In this document: in pieces, positions 14,012 to 24,000 of the stretch
Layout: every line of letters begins with the position of its first letter
Numbering within the stretch: position 1 is the stretch's first letter
Origin: Candidatus Kerfeldbacteria bacterium
GTDB taxonomy: Bacteria; Patescibacteriota; Patescibacteriia; SBBC01; JACPUP01
Assembly: GCA_016192205.1 (NCBI GenBank)
Contig: JACPUP010000050.1
Location: forward strand, 1-33,269
DNA: 33,269 nt
Direction: 5' to 3'
Notes under the pieces: generated by a model
Told to the model about the DNA's origin: nothing
The model's database searches: none
The model's input: only the letters and a program-made list of their open reading frames with translations
Translations under genes and position numbers: made by a program

Positions 14012-15149
14012 TCGTCACCTCCACGACCGAACGATACACGGCGAGCGTCTCTGAAGCAAGCCGCCGCCAGCTGTACTTTTTCACCTGCACGAAACCCCGC
14101 GCGCGGAGTTCTGCCAACTGGCGCGGACTCGCCAGCGTTTCCACGATCACACGCGCCATGTCATCGGGTCGTTTCGGATCGAAGTAGACGGCCGCATCAC
14201 CGAACACTTCGGGCAAGCACGAGCTGCGCGAGGACGCCACGGGCAGACCACAGCGCATGGCCTCGAGCCCAGGAAGGCCAAACCCTTCGGACAGCGAGGG
14301 GAAGACGTACAGCCCGGCTCCTCGGTAGAACGCCCCCAAGTCAGCGTCGGGGACGAACCCGGGGAAGACCACCTCGCGGCCGGGTTCCAGGTCGAGCGAC
14401 GCGGCAAAGGCTTGGAGCCGTTGGCGGAAATAATCGTCCTTGCCGGCAACGACCAGCACGAGGCGCGGATTGGCAGCGCGGACCCGAACCCACGCCCGCA
14501 GGAGCATTTCCAAGTTCTTGTGCGGGTACGCGTTGCCCACGTACAACACGTACCCAGGCCGGAGGTGGTACTTGGCGACAACCGCCTGGTCGGCCTGCTC
14601 GCTCGCCGGGGGGACGATGGCAGACGCGCCCTCATACGTGACGGCCACGCGCCGCGGGGAGATCGGAAAATGGCGCAGCAAGTTCTGCTTCGAGTACTCG
14701 GAAATGGTGATGATGCGCGCGGCCCGCTCGATGGCGCGACGGATGACGACATGGTAGGCCTTGCGCTTCAACCAGTACTGGGTCCGGCTCAAGGTTGAGG
14801 CGCGTTCTGTCGGAAAATCGTGGAGGATGAGATCGTGGACGGTGACGACGAACGGCTGGGGACTGAACACGGAAACGTTGAAATGCGGGAAGTGCAGCAC
14901 GTCAGCCTGGGCCCGCCGGAGGACGGGTGGGAAACGCAGCTGTTCGGTCAGCGTGTACCAGCGGTAGGGAAAGAGCACCCGTGTGACCTGCGGATGGTTG
15001 GCATAGACGTGGTATCCCTCGGGCCGGAGAAAGAGCGTCAGGCGGACATTGGCATCGAGGGCCAGGAGGTTGTCGATGAGTTCGGCCGTGTAGCGGCCCA
15101 AGCCGCTGCTCGACGGACCGAAAAACCGGGCATCGATCCCAACGTGCAT
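13998..15149 (-). CDS. Glycosyltransferase family 4 (GT-B), polysaccharide assembly
   Basis: 383 residues. A retaining GT-B enzyme with an N-terminal acceptor domain (MHVGIDARFF, GLGRYT) and a C-terminal donor domain. YVLYVGNAYPHKN (200-212) is the typical first strand of the donor domain, and SEGFGLPGLEAM (287-298) is the EX7E motif (Glu288, Glu296) that binds the nucleotide sugar. It probably adds a sugar to a polyprenyl-linked acceptor at the inner face of the membrane. It lies 9 bases after the Wzz-like gene. The sugar cannot be told. Confidence 0.9.
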   Translation of the reverse strand: MHVGIDARFFGPSSSGLGRYTAELIDNLLALDANVRLTLFLRPEGYHVYANHPQVTRVLFPYRWYTLTEQLRFPPVLRRAQADVLHFPHFNVSVFSPQPFVVTVHDLILHDFPTERASTLSRTQYWLKRKAYHVVIRRAIERAARIITISEYSKQNLLRHFPISPRRVAVTYEGASAIVPPASEQADQAVVAKYHLRPGYVLYVGNAYPHKNLEMLLRAWVRVRAANPRLVLVVAGKDDYFRQRLQAFAASLDLEPGREVVFPGFVPDADLGAFYRGAGLYVFPSLSEGFGLPGLEAMRCGLPVASSRSSCLPEVFGDAAVYFDPKRPDDMARVIVETLASPRQLAELRARGFVQVKKYSWRRLASETLAVYRSVVEVTNGTR

Positions 15150-15158
15150 ACCAAAACG

Positions 15159-15776
15159 TCACGCCTCGGTCGGGAGCGCTCGGAGGTACGCCAGGACGGA
15201 TACGGTCGACAACGCCACGAGAAACCCGGCCAGCAGCCCAGCGAACGTGTAGAGTAGGAGGTTCGGCCGCGTCGCCACGATGAGGGGATTCGTCCCAACG
15301 ATTTCGAACAGCGCCGTTTCATCGGCGGTCTGGTTGAGTGCGGCTGCGCGTTCCTGCATGGTGGTGGTAACGGCTTCAGCCAATATCGCGGCGCGCTCTT
15401 CCGTTGACTCTGCGAACGTCACAATGATGTTCTGGGCTGCTTCCTTCTTCGTCGAGAAACGCCGCACCAAGCTGTTCAGCGACGAGACGTCAACCGAGAG
15501 TCCGGCGTTGTCGTAGACTTCGCGCAAGACCGATGGGGTGGAAAACCAGCTCACCACCGTCTGGGAGAAGAGGTCGGCCGCCTGGATGGCGTAGTACCCG
15601 TCGTACTCGTACTGGTCGGTCGGGCCTTGATTGATGCGATTGACGGCAAAGGAGATCGATGTCTCGTACCGCACTGGACGGCTCCAGGCAACGACGAGTG
15701 CGGCCACGCCCGCCAGCAGCGTGACCACAATGATGAATGGCGTTGGGCGACGGATGAGGGAGGAAGTGAGACTCAT
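15159..15776 (-). CDS. Wzz-like polysaccharide chain-length/co-polymerase protein
   Basis: 205 residues. Two membrane helices, near 14-31 (FIIVVTLLAGVAALVVAW) and 172-196 (NLLLYTFAGLLAGFLVALST), flank an extracytoplasmic helical domain. This is the layout of Wzz-type co-polymerases that set polysaccharide chain length. There is no attached tyrosine kinase domain, and the loop is short (about 140 residues). The start overlaps the stop of the upstream glycosyltransferase by ATGA. Its place between two glycosyltransferases supports the assignment. Confidence 0.75.
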   Translation of the reverse strand: MSLTSSLIRRPTPFIIVVTLLAGVAALVVAWSRPVRYETSISFAVNRINQGPTDQYEYDGYYAIQAADLFSQTVVSWFSTPSVLREVYDNAGLSVDVSSLNSLVRRFSTKKEAAQNIIVTFAESTEERAAILAEAVTTTMQERAAALNQTADETALFEIVGTNPLIVATRPNLLLYTFAGLLAGFLVALSTVSVLAYLRALPTEA

Positions 15777-16882
15777 AGGTCATGGTCCTTTCGAAATGAT
15801 TCCCAGGTGGTGGAGACAAATGATTGGAAACGCTCTTGGAAGCGCTGCGTGTCGAAGCGCAACGCGTGCTCGCGAATGGCCGGCGGTGAAAACCGCTCGG
15901 GCTGGAAACGGATGATGGCATCAGCCAATGACTCCCAGGTTGGCTGGTGGAAGAACGTTCCGGTTACCCCTTCGATGACGGTCTCGAGCGCGCCACCACG
16001 ACCGTACGCGATGACCGGCCGTCCCGAGGCCATCGATTCGATGGCCGTGATTCCGAAGTCCTCTTCCTGCGGATTGATGAACCCGACCGCGCGCGCATAC
16101 AACGTGGCGCGGTCTTCCTCGCTCACTTTCCCGAGCAACTCGACGTTTTTCGCGGCCAGATTCTTGAGGAATGTGTACTCTGGCCCAACGCCGAATATTT
16201 TCAACGGGATCCCGAGCTTGTTGAACGCACGGATGGACAGATCGAACCGCTTATAGGGTACCAGCCGACCGCCCATAAGGTAATACGACTCCGGGTGACT
16301 CGCAATGGCGAAACGGCTCGTGTCCACCGGTGGGTAGATGACCGTGCTGTCACGGCGGTAGTACTTGGCAATCCGTCGCTGAACCGGCTTGGAATTGGCC
16401 ACGAACGTATCGACCCGATCAGCCGCCAGCCGATCCCATTGGCGAATCCGACTGAGAAACAGTGGCAGGATAGATTTGATCACGCGGTTGGTGGGAAATT
16501 CCTGCAGGTAGCTGTGCGTGTCCGACCACAGGTAACGGGTCGGAGTATGGCAGTAGCAGAGGTGGAGCGTATCCGGCCGCGTGATAACCCCCTTGGCGAA
16601 CGACGCGGTGGACGAGATGACGACGTCGTAGTCCATGACGTCGTAGCTCTCGACCGCGATGGGCATGAGCGACAAGAACCACTGGTACTTCCGCCGCCCC
16701 AGCGGCAGCGATTGGAGGAACGACGTCCGAATATCCTTGCCCCGGAAGGCGGGATTGGCATGGCGCTCGTCGTAGACCAACGTGAATGTGGGCGCGTCTG
16801 GATAGAGTTCCTGGAGCACGCGCAAGACGAGCTCGGCGCCCCCGTCCTGGGCCAGGTGATCGTGGACCAACGCGACGCGCAT
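15773..16882 (-). CDS. Glycosyltransferase family 4 (mannosyltransferase-like)
   Basis: 369 residues from the ATG at 16882, which follows the sugar-transferase stop by one base. MRVALVHDHLAQDGGAE is typical of WbaZ/WbdB-type GT4 enzymes. The donor domain has YYLMGGRLVPYKRFDL and the EX7E motif PQEEDFGITAIESMASG. The segment YCHTPTRYLWSD is also characteristic of this subgroup. It is probably an early step of repeat-unit assembly on a polyprenyl carrier. Longer in-frame starts would lie inside the sugar-transferase gene and are rejected. Confidence 0.9.
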   Translation of the reverse strand: MRVALVHDHLAQDGGAELVLRVLQELYPDAPTFTLVYDERHANPAFRGKDIRTSFLQSLPLGRRKYQWFLSLMPIAVESYDVMDYDVVISSTASFAKGVITRPDTLHLCYCHTPTRYLWSDTHSYLQEFPTNRVIKSILPLFLSRIRQWDRLAADRVDTFVANSKPVQRRIAKYYRRDSTVIYPPVDTSRFAIASHPESYYLMGGRLVPYKRFDLSIRAFNKLGIPLKIFGVGPEYTFLKNLAAKNVELLGKVSEEDRATLYARAVGFINPQEEDFGITAIESMASGRPVIAYGRGGALETVIEGVTGTFFHQPTWESLADAIIRFQPERFSPPAIREHALRFDTQRFQERFQSFVSTTWESFRKDHDL

Positions 16883-16883
16883 G

Positions 16884-18278
16884 CTAACTCGCCGACTTCG
16901 CCGCCAGCACCACCAACGGGGTGCGCAACAGAATCTGGAGGTCGATCCGCAGCGACCAATTCTCAATGTAGAAGGTGTCGAGCCGCACCTCCTCTTCGAA
17001 GGACAAATCCGACCGGCCGGAAATTTGTGCCATCCCGGTAATCCCTGGCTTGATTTCCAACAGCTTCAAGTGATGCTTCTCGTACTTGGCGACCTCTTCC
17101 GGTTCATGCGGCCGCGGACCAACGAGGGACATCTGACCCCGAATGACGTTCCAGAGCTGCGGCAACTCGTCGATGGAGAAGCGACGGATGAACCGGCCCA
17201 CGCGCGTGACACGCGGATCATTTTTTATTTTGAACAGCGGTCCGTCCCCGCGTTCATTCAGCGCAACGAGATTCTGCTTCAGCGCCTGCGCGTTCTTGAC
17301 CATCGACCGGAACTTGTAGACAACAAAGGGCTTCCCCTTCTCACCGATGCGCTGGAGCGAGAGGAAGACCGACCCTTCCGAGTCGAGCTTTACCGCGATC
17401 GCCGTCACGACGAACACGGGCGAGAGGATGGTGAGCAGCAGCGTCCCGAAGACCGCATCAAACACACGCTTGAGGATTCGTCCCCACCCATCAAGGGCCG
17501 TCCGGCGAATTTCCAAGATAGGTACACCGCCGATGGCGCTGATGTCAATGTTCGAGACTTGCGCGTCAAAAATGTCCGCCGCGTACTTGAAGATGATATG
17601 GTGTTGCGCGGCAAAATCCAGCAGGCGCTGCCGGTGCGCACGATCGAGCTGCGGGTCGGCAATCACGATCTCGTCGAAATGCAGCAGCGCGCGTTTCTCC
17701 GCGAGCGTGGCCAGGGCTGCATCCGAGGCATCATCGAGCCGCTGGACGACCTTGAACCCTAACAGTTTATTGGTCGCGAGGTAGCCGATGAGGTCCTCGG
17801 TGGTCTGATCGGAACCGACGACCACGATCTGGTGGACACCGATGCCTTTCCGGAAGAACGCATGCTGGATGGCCCGCACCACCAGGCGGCCGAACGAGAC
17901 GAAGAGCATCGCCAACACCCAGCCAGCTAGGATGATGAACCGCGAGGAGAACAGGTCACGGTTGAAAAACGTCAGCAGGACGATGAGGACGAATCCGGTT
18001 GAGCAGGCCAGGAAAATTTTAGCTATCTCGTCAACCGCCCGCCGTGTGGCGCGGAAAGCGTACAACCCTGACATGGCAAAGATGGCGATCCAGCCGACGA
18101 GCACGAGCACGATAATGCGGGCGAACTCACCGAACGGGAGTTCGTACAACACCGGACGGATATCGGTCAGCGCGGTGAAACGCAGGTAGTACGCAACGCT
18201 CGCTGCGGCGAGCAGCATGAGAATATCAACCGGAACGAGGAGGGCTGAAAACGCAAGCTCAGAACGTTTCATACGCAT
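16884..18278 (-). CDS. Polyprenyl-phosphate sugar-1-phosphate transferase (WbaP/WcaJ family)
   Basis: 464 residues from the ATG at 18278; a second ATG at 18272 (MKRSELAF) may be the real start. It is the first committed step of exopolysaccharide synthesis, moving a sugar phosphate from a nucleotide sugar to undecaprenyl phosphate. Four N-terminal membrane helices are followed by a Rossmann-like CoA-binding-type region (IVVVGSDQTTEDLIGYL). The catalytic domain contains KRVFDAVFGTLLLTILSP, VYKFRSM, RRFSIDELPQLWNVIRG, SLVGPRP and KPGITGMAQISGRS. All the usual motifs are present. It heads the operon, directly after RNase P RNA, with no promoter visible between them. Confidence 0.93.
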   Translation of the reverse strand: MRMKRSELAFSALLVPVDILMLLAAASVAYYLRFTALTDIRPVLYELPFGEFARIIVLVLVGWIAIFAMSGLYAFRATRRAVDEIAKIFLACSTGFVLIVLLTFFNRDLFSSRFIILAGWVLAMLFVSFGRLVVRAIQHAFFRKGIGVHQIVVVGSDQTTEDLIGYLATNKLLGFKVVQRLDDASDAALATLAEKRALLHFDEIVIADPQLDRAHRQRLLDFAAQHHIIFKYAADIFDAQVSNIDISAIGGVPILEIRRTALDGWGRILKRVFDAVFGTLLLTILSPVFVVTAIAVKLDSEGSVFLSLQRIGEKGKPFVVYKFRSMVKNAQALKQNLVALNERGDGPLFKIKNDPRVTRVGRFIRRFSIDELPQLWNVIRGQMSLVGPRPHEPEEVAKYEKHHLKLLEIKPGITGMAQISGRSDLSFEEEVRLDTFYIENWSLRIDLQILLRTPLVVLAAKSAS

Positions 18279-18300
18279 GACCCCGCATGGCAGCGGGGTC
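18279..18300 (-). promoter_or_regulatory. Hairpin abutting the sugar-transferase start codon
   Basis: On the minus strand GACCCCGC (18293-18300) pairs perfectly with GCGGGGTC (18279-18286) around a 6-base loop; the next base is the A of the ATG at 18278. It lies 12 bases after the RNase P RNA 3' end. It could be the RNase P terminator, but no U tract follows. Its 3' arm holds GGGG, 8 bases before the second ATG (18272), so it could hide a ribosome-binding site. Confidence 0.6.
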
Positions 18301-18311
18301 TCTCTGGTCGA

Positions 18312-18895
18312 GGCTTGCCGGAGAAAGCCTGTAAGCCGAATTCTGTCCACCTCCGCCAAGGCTCCGGCGGACAAGTTCTTCGTTGAACGTGCCTGCCAGC
18401 CGAGGCCTCGGCGAAGGCTGGATGATCATCTCTCTGGTCCGGCCATTGCTGACCGGTTCTAGCGACCAACCCGTCCCGCCGGAAAGCGGGACCTACTTGG
18501 TCTTGCACCGGGTAGGGTTTGCCCCAGTCCGATTTCACAATCGGTCTGCGTGGGCTCTTACATCCACCTCCGTCCGGGTTGAGCCGGACTTTGGCGGACG
18601 AGTCGTCATCCGACTCCCCACGATTTCACCCTTGCCGTGTCCCGATAAGGAAGGACGTCAGGCGGTATGTTTCTGTTGCCAGCGCTGCCCGTCCTTACGA
18701 ACAGGCAGGCTGCGACCGAGCGCGGTTCGACTTTCCCTGGGCTTCGTTCAAGTTCAAAGATTCGCGCGAGCGCCTTTGACACTTCTACTCCCGGTCCCCG
18801 TTAGGGACTACCCATTTTCAAGGTGTTCGGACTTTCCTCTCCCCGCGACGCCGCAAAGCGAGCGGACAGCGATCATCCGGCTTTCTCCGGCAACC
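18312..18895 (-). ncRNA. rnpB: RNase P RNA, unusually long
   Basis: The minus strand carries the conserved core in order: GAGGAAAGTCCGAAC near the 5' end, CAACAGAAACATACCGCC, AAGGGTGAAA, GTAAGAGCCCAC, GGGGCAAACCC, GCAAGACCAAGTAGG, GAGATGATCATCC and ACAGAATTCGGCTTACAG at the 3' end. P1 is a perfect 15-bp helix (18879-18893 with 18315-18329). At about 584 bases it is far longer than the usual 350-400. Part of the excess is a block near the 3' end with two GC-rich hairpins (near 18353-18372 and 18398-18423). It processes tRNA 5' ends. Ends are set from P1 and the promoter and may be off by a few bases. Confidence 0.95.
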
Positions 18896-18898
18896 GAT

Positions 18899-18927
18899 AC
18901 TATACCCGACAATACCCGCACTGTCAA
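18899..18927 (-). promoter_or_regulatory. rnpB promoter
   Basis: Minus strand: perfect TTGACA (18922-18927), 17-base spacer, TATAGT (18899-18904), giving +1 near 18893-18895, the 5' end of P1. The -35 lies in the loop of an inverted repeat (CCCGCA/TGCGGG, 18915-18933) which may double as the transcript end of the upstream glycosidase gene. Confidence 0.85.
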
Positions 18928-18952
18928 TGCGGGGTTGGATCAAGGAATGCAC

Positions 18953-20203
18953 CTACGACAGAAATCGCACTGCGCCGGACCGCACGGCCTCGTCGGCGTA
19001 CAAGAACATCCCGGCTGACCAGGCCTGTTCGACGAACCCGCGCGGCTCGCCTGTTTGACCGTGGAACCATTCGTTGAACTCCCACTCCACCGTCTTGCCC
19101 CGGCGGTTGAGCTCGGCCAGCTGCGCCAGCTCGCGCTTCGCCTCCACCATCCGCCCCGCCTTGACGAGCGCGGCCACGTAGAACCCGCCAATGAACGGCC
19201 AGATGCCACCGTTGTGGTACTGGTGCGGCAAGTTGAGGTTGCCAAAACGGTAGTAATACCGCCAGTCCTTCTGGTTCGGATGGATGGGCGGATCAATGGC
19301 GCGGATGGGAAATGGTTTGGCCAGGCCGCGACGCTCGATGAACGCCAGAATGGCCTTCCCCTGGAGTGGTGAGGCCACGCCCGTCAAGATGGCGAGGAGG
19401 TTGCCGAGCGTATCGAACCACTCGCCAAAGTCCTTGAACGTCACGTACGGCAAATAGTACGATGCAGCGCGGAGGATGGTCTTTTTGGGCAGGATGAGCT
19501 TCCGGCCCAGGCGATCCTTCCCCGAGACGAACCGATTGAAGTAGCTCCGCTGGATAATGGCGGAGAGGTCTTGGTCTGGTGTGTACCACAGAAAATCGTT
19601 GACCTGCCGTTTGACACCGGTACTTAACGCCCGATAGCTCCGGGCGCGTGCTGCCTGGCCGAGTTGGCGCGCCCACCGGCTGGCTCGCGCCAGCGCAGCC
19701 GCGTACAGGACATTGAGCGTCAAAGCTTTATCGCGGACAGCGAACTGGTCTTCCCAGTCCGCGCCCTCGCGCATGTGAATAAGCCCGCTCTGGTCCACGT
19801 CCTGGTGGGCGTACCAGTCGAGCGTTTTCGTCACCGATGGCCAGAGCCGGCGCAGGAACGCTCGGTCGCGGTGTCGCTCGGCGACAGCCGTAATGCCGAT
19901 GACGTACCAGAGGCCGCTGTCCGCACCGGCAGTGTAATTCGGGCGCCGCGTCTCGACTGAAACGTTGTTCGGAATGAGGCCCAGGGGCGTCTGGAATGTG
20001 GCGAGCGCGGCAATGCTTGAACGGATAGCCGTCTGCAGTCGGGCGTCATCAACGAAGAGCGCGCCGAGTGCAGCAATCATGCTGTCACGTGCCCAAACTT
20101 GATAGTGCTCGGACGGTCGGGCCGACGCCTTGATGCCGAGAGGATGCGTGCAGTCGCGCAGGACGCGGGTGGCTTCAACGCGGGCTTGTGCGATGAGATT
20201 CAT
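18953..20203 (-). CDS. (Alpha/alpha)6-barrel glycosidase, GH100 / amylo-alpha-1,6-glucosidase-like
   Basis: 416 residues from the ATG at 20203, which has AAGGAG 6 bases upstream; a longer in-frame start at 20293 overlaps RNase HI. Segments recall neutral/alkaline invertases (GH100) and the debranching-enzyme C-terminal domain: YQVWARDSMIAALGALF, NYTAGADSGLWYVIGI, QYHNGGIWPFIGGFYVAALV, EWEFNEWFHGQTGEPRG. The Asp in WARDS and a late Glu are the likely catalytic pair. There is no signal peptide, so it acts on a cytoplasmic sugar, possibly sucrose or a glucan. It is the last gene of the glycolytic operon, which fits a role in feeding sugar into glycolysis. GH100 and debranching activity cannot be separated without an alignment. 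Confidence 0.75.
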   Translation of the reverse strand: MNLIAQARVEATRVLRDCTHPLGIKASARPSEHYQVWARDSMIAALGALFVDDARLQTAIRSSIAALATFQTPLGLIPNNVSVETRRPNYTAGADSGLWYVIGITAVAERHRDRAFLRRLWPSVTKTLDWYAHQDVDQSGLIHMREGADWEDQFAVRDKALTLNVLYAAALARASRWARQLGQAARARSYRALSTGVKRQVNDFLWYTPDQDLSAIIQRSYFNRFVSGKDRLGRKLILPKKTILRAASYYLPYVTFKDFGEWFDTLGNLLAILTGVASPLQGKAILAFIERRGLAKPFPIRAIDPPIHPNQKDWRYYYRFGNLNLPHQYHNGGIWPFIGGFYVAALVKAGRMVEAKRELAQLAELNRRGKTVEWEFNEWFHGQTGEPRGFVEQAWSAGMFLYADEAVRSGAVRFLS

Positions 20204-20261
20204 GCGACACTCCTTCGGGCGACCGGCCGGGCCGCCCGCACCATAGTCGAGAGCACCGCGC

Positions 20262-20675
20262 TCATGAACCTGCTGCCTCGTCAAGAGCTTCATTCACGAG
20301 CCGATCCGCAGCCGTGTTCTCCTCGCGGGGGACGTGGGTAAACGTCACGCGATCAAACTCCTGGCAGAGATTGTGGACCTTCACAAACCACACGCCGAGC
20401 TCCTGGTTCTTCATTTTGTACTGACGATTGAGCTGCTTCACCACGAGTTCCGAGTCGAGGAAACACGCAACCTGCGTCGCGCCGAGTCGCTTGGCCTCCT
20501 CTAATCCCATGAGCAGGGCTTGATACTCGGCCTGATTATTCGTCGCTTCGCCCAGGGAGCGCTTCAGGGCGGCGACCGTCTTCCCTCCCTCCCTGAGGAC
20601 AGCGCCCGCACCGGCCGGCCCAGGATTGCCGCGGGCGCCGCCGTCACTGTAGAGGGTCAGGTGTTTCGTCTTCAT
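20262..20675 (-). CDS. rnhA: Ribonuclease HI
   Basis: 137 residues from the ATG at 20675. It cleaves RNA in RNA-DNA hybrids. The acidic active site is present: YSDGGARGNPGPAGAG (first Asp), NNQAEYQALL (Glu), FLDSELVVKQL (Asp) and EENTAADRLVNEAL (last Asp). It resembles the compact archaeal/Bacillus YpdQ type, which lacks the basic handle of the E. coli enzyme. It overlaps the recJ end by 32 bases; a start at 20693 is possible but less typical of the family. Confidence 0.93.
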   Translation of the reverse strand: MKTKHLTLYSDGGARGNPGPAGAGAVLREGGKTVAALKRSLGEATNNQAEYQALLMGLEEAKRLGATQVACFLDSELVVKQLNRQYKMKNQELGVWFVKVHNLCQEFDRVTFTHVPREENTAADRLVNEALDEAAGS

Positions 20676-22401
20676 GCGAATGCCGGGCATCAATCATCTT
20701 CAGTTCAATTTCACGGTTGCCGTTCCACTCATGGACGCCAACCTCGTAGACGACGTCTATTGTATCACCGACCGTCAGCCGCTCGCCATGCTCGCCGAAC
20801 GTAAAGCCAATCATTTTCCGCACGATGTGGTCGCCGCCCGTGACCGCGAGCTTGAGGTGCTGCAAGTCGCCCCCGACGCGTTCAATGGCCGTCACGACGA
20901 CGCCACGGGCAAGGAAGCGTGGTTTCCGATTCCCCACGCCGTAGGGCTCGAGCACCTCCAACCGTTCGACGAGTTCCCAGGTGACATCTTCAATTGCCAG
21001 GACCGCATCGATGACGAGCGATGGTCGAGCATCAATCCCCTTCAGCCGACGGGCCACAACGCGCGACACCTGGCGCTCAAAGGCTGTTCGGCCCGCGCGC
21101 GATTTGAGTGTGAACCCGCAGGCTTGCTCATGGCCGCCGTACCGACTCAAGAGCGACCGGACTTCAGCCAGCGTTTCGATGATGTTCAGCGACTCGATCG
21201 AGCGGCCCGAGGCGACCGTCTCGCCATTGAGCGATCCAAAGACGAACGCCGGTTTGCCGTAGTGCTGGACGAGCTTCCCCGCCACCAAACCGAGGAGGCC
21301 CGGCGACCAGGCCGCATCACCGGCAAAGACTACCGGACCAGCTGGCTGCTCACCAATCTGCTGACGCGAGGCGTCGTAGACGAGCTTGGTCAGCTTCTGA
21401 CGCTCTGTATTCGTGCTCGTGAGGTCGTCGCTCAATGCCGCCGCTTCGGTTTCCTCCGTGCTCATGAGCAGCCGGAAGGCGGTTGAGGCATGATTGAGGC
21501 GGCCGGCCGAGTTGATCCGCGGGCCAATGACAAACGCAACGTCCTCGGCGGTCAGCCGTTCAACCTGCTTGCGCGCCGTGCGGATGAGCGCGTGGAGACC
21601 CAACCGTCGCGTTTTGCGTAGGACGGTCAACCCGTAGCTGACGAGCGTCCGGTTTTCGCCCAGGAGCGGCACCATGTCGGCAATGGTTGAGATCGTCACG
21701 AGGTCGAGGAGCCACTTCTCCCAGCCCTCGGGCAGCTCGCGCCCAAACGTCCGGCCATACGCCGTCTTCTGGAGGAGCGCCTGGACGACCTTGAACGCCA
21801 CGCCGGCTGCCGAGAGCCCTTGGAACGGGTAGGTTTCTCCGGTGAACCACGGGTTGATCAAGGCGTAGGGCTGGGGTCGTTCGGGCGGTTCGTGGTGATG
21901 GTCGGTCACGATGAGATCGAGGCCGAGCTCGGCGGCACGAGCAATTTCAACGACATTCGACGAACCACAGTCGACGGTCACAATGACTTTTGCGCCGCGC
22001 TTGGCTATTGCTTCAATGGCGTTGAGATGTAAACCGTATCCTTCGGTGTGGCGGTACGGGATGTAGACGTCCCAACGGGCACCGAGCGCCCGGAACGTTT
22101 CGGCCAGCGTCGCCGACGCGCAAACGCCATCGGCATCGTAATCGCCGTAGACGACAATGAGCTCTTTGCGCTCGACGGCAGCGATGAGTCGCTCGACCAC
22201 CCGCTCCATCTCACGGAACCGGAATGGATCATGGACATCCTGACTCCAGTCCGGGTGGAGAAATTCGTCCACGGCCGCTTGGGTCGTCAACCCGCGACGG
22301 ACCACCAGGCCGACGAGCACCGGATGGAGCTCGGGAAACTCGCGCGCGCTGTCCGGTGGCGCGGGCGGTGCCAGTTGCCATTGTCGATTCGTGAAACGCA
22401 T
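20644..22401 (-). CDS. recJ: Single-stranded-DNA-specific exonuclease RecJ
   Basis: 585 residues, normal for bacterial RecJ. A 5'-3' exonuclease of recombination and mismatch repair. DHH-family motifs: VVYGDYDADGVCASATL (motif I), VTVDCGSSN (II), VTDHHHEPP (III) and INSAGRLNHAS. The DHHA1 domain has the nucleotide-binding YGGHEQACGFTLK, and an OB-fold follows to the C-terminus. It starts 3 bases after the gpmI stop, so it is part of the glycolytic operon. No promoter is visible between them. Confidence 0.96.
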   Translation of the reverse strand: MRFTNRQWQLAPPAPPDSAREFPELHPVLVGLVVRRGLTTQAAVDEFLHPDWSQDVHDPFRFREMERVVERLIAAVERKELIVVYGDYDADGVCASATLAETFRALGARWDVYIPYRHTEGYGLHLNAIEAIAKRGAKVIVTVDCGSSNVVEIARAAELGLDLIVTDHHHEPPERPQPYALINPWFTGETYPFQGLSAAGVAFKVVQALLQKTAYGRTFGRELPEGWEKWLLDLVTISTIADMVPLLGENRTLVSYGLTVLRKTRRLGLHALIRTARKQVERLTAEDVAFVIGPRINSAGRLNHASTAFRLLMSTEETEAAALSDDLTSTNTERQKLTKLVYDASRQQIGEQPAGPVVFAGDAAWSPGLLGLVAGKLVQHYGKPAFVFGSLNGETVASGRSIESLNIIETLAEVRSLLSRYGGHEQACGFTLKSRAGRTAFERQVSRVVARRLKGIDARPSLVIDAVLAIEDVTWELVERLEVLEPYGVGNRKPRFLARGVVVTAIERVGGDLQHLKLAVTGGDHIVRKMIGFTFGEHGERLTVGDTIDVVYEVGVHEWNGNREIELKMIDARHSHEDETPDPLQ

Positions 22402-22404
22402 CGG

Positions 22405-23990
<1,586 letters not shown>

Positions 23991-24000
<10 letters not shown>

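Noticed and set aside
18338-18880. Protein-coding frames within the RNase P region on both strands.
   Set aside because: The region is fully explained by conserved RNase P RNA motifs in correct order with a matching promoter and P1.
20204-20261. A separate promoter for the glycosidase gene (TATGGT with TTCATG at 17 bases).
   Set aside because: Both boxes are poor and the gene has a good Shine-Dalgarno with only 58 bases to the RNase HI stop; operon read-through is simpler.
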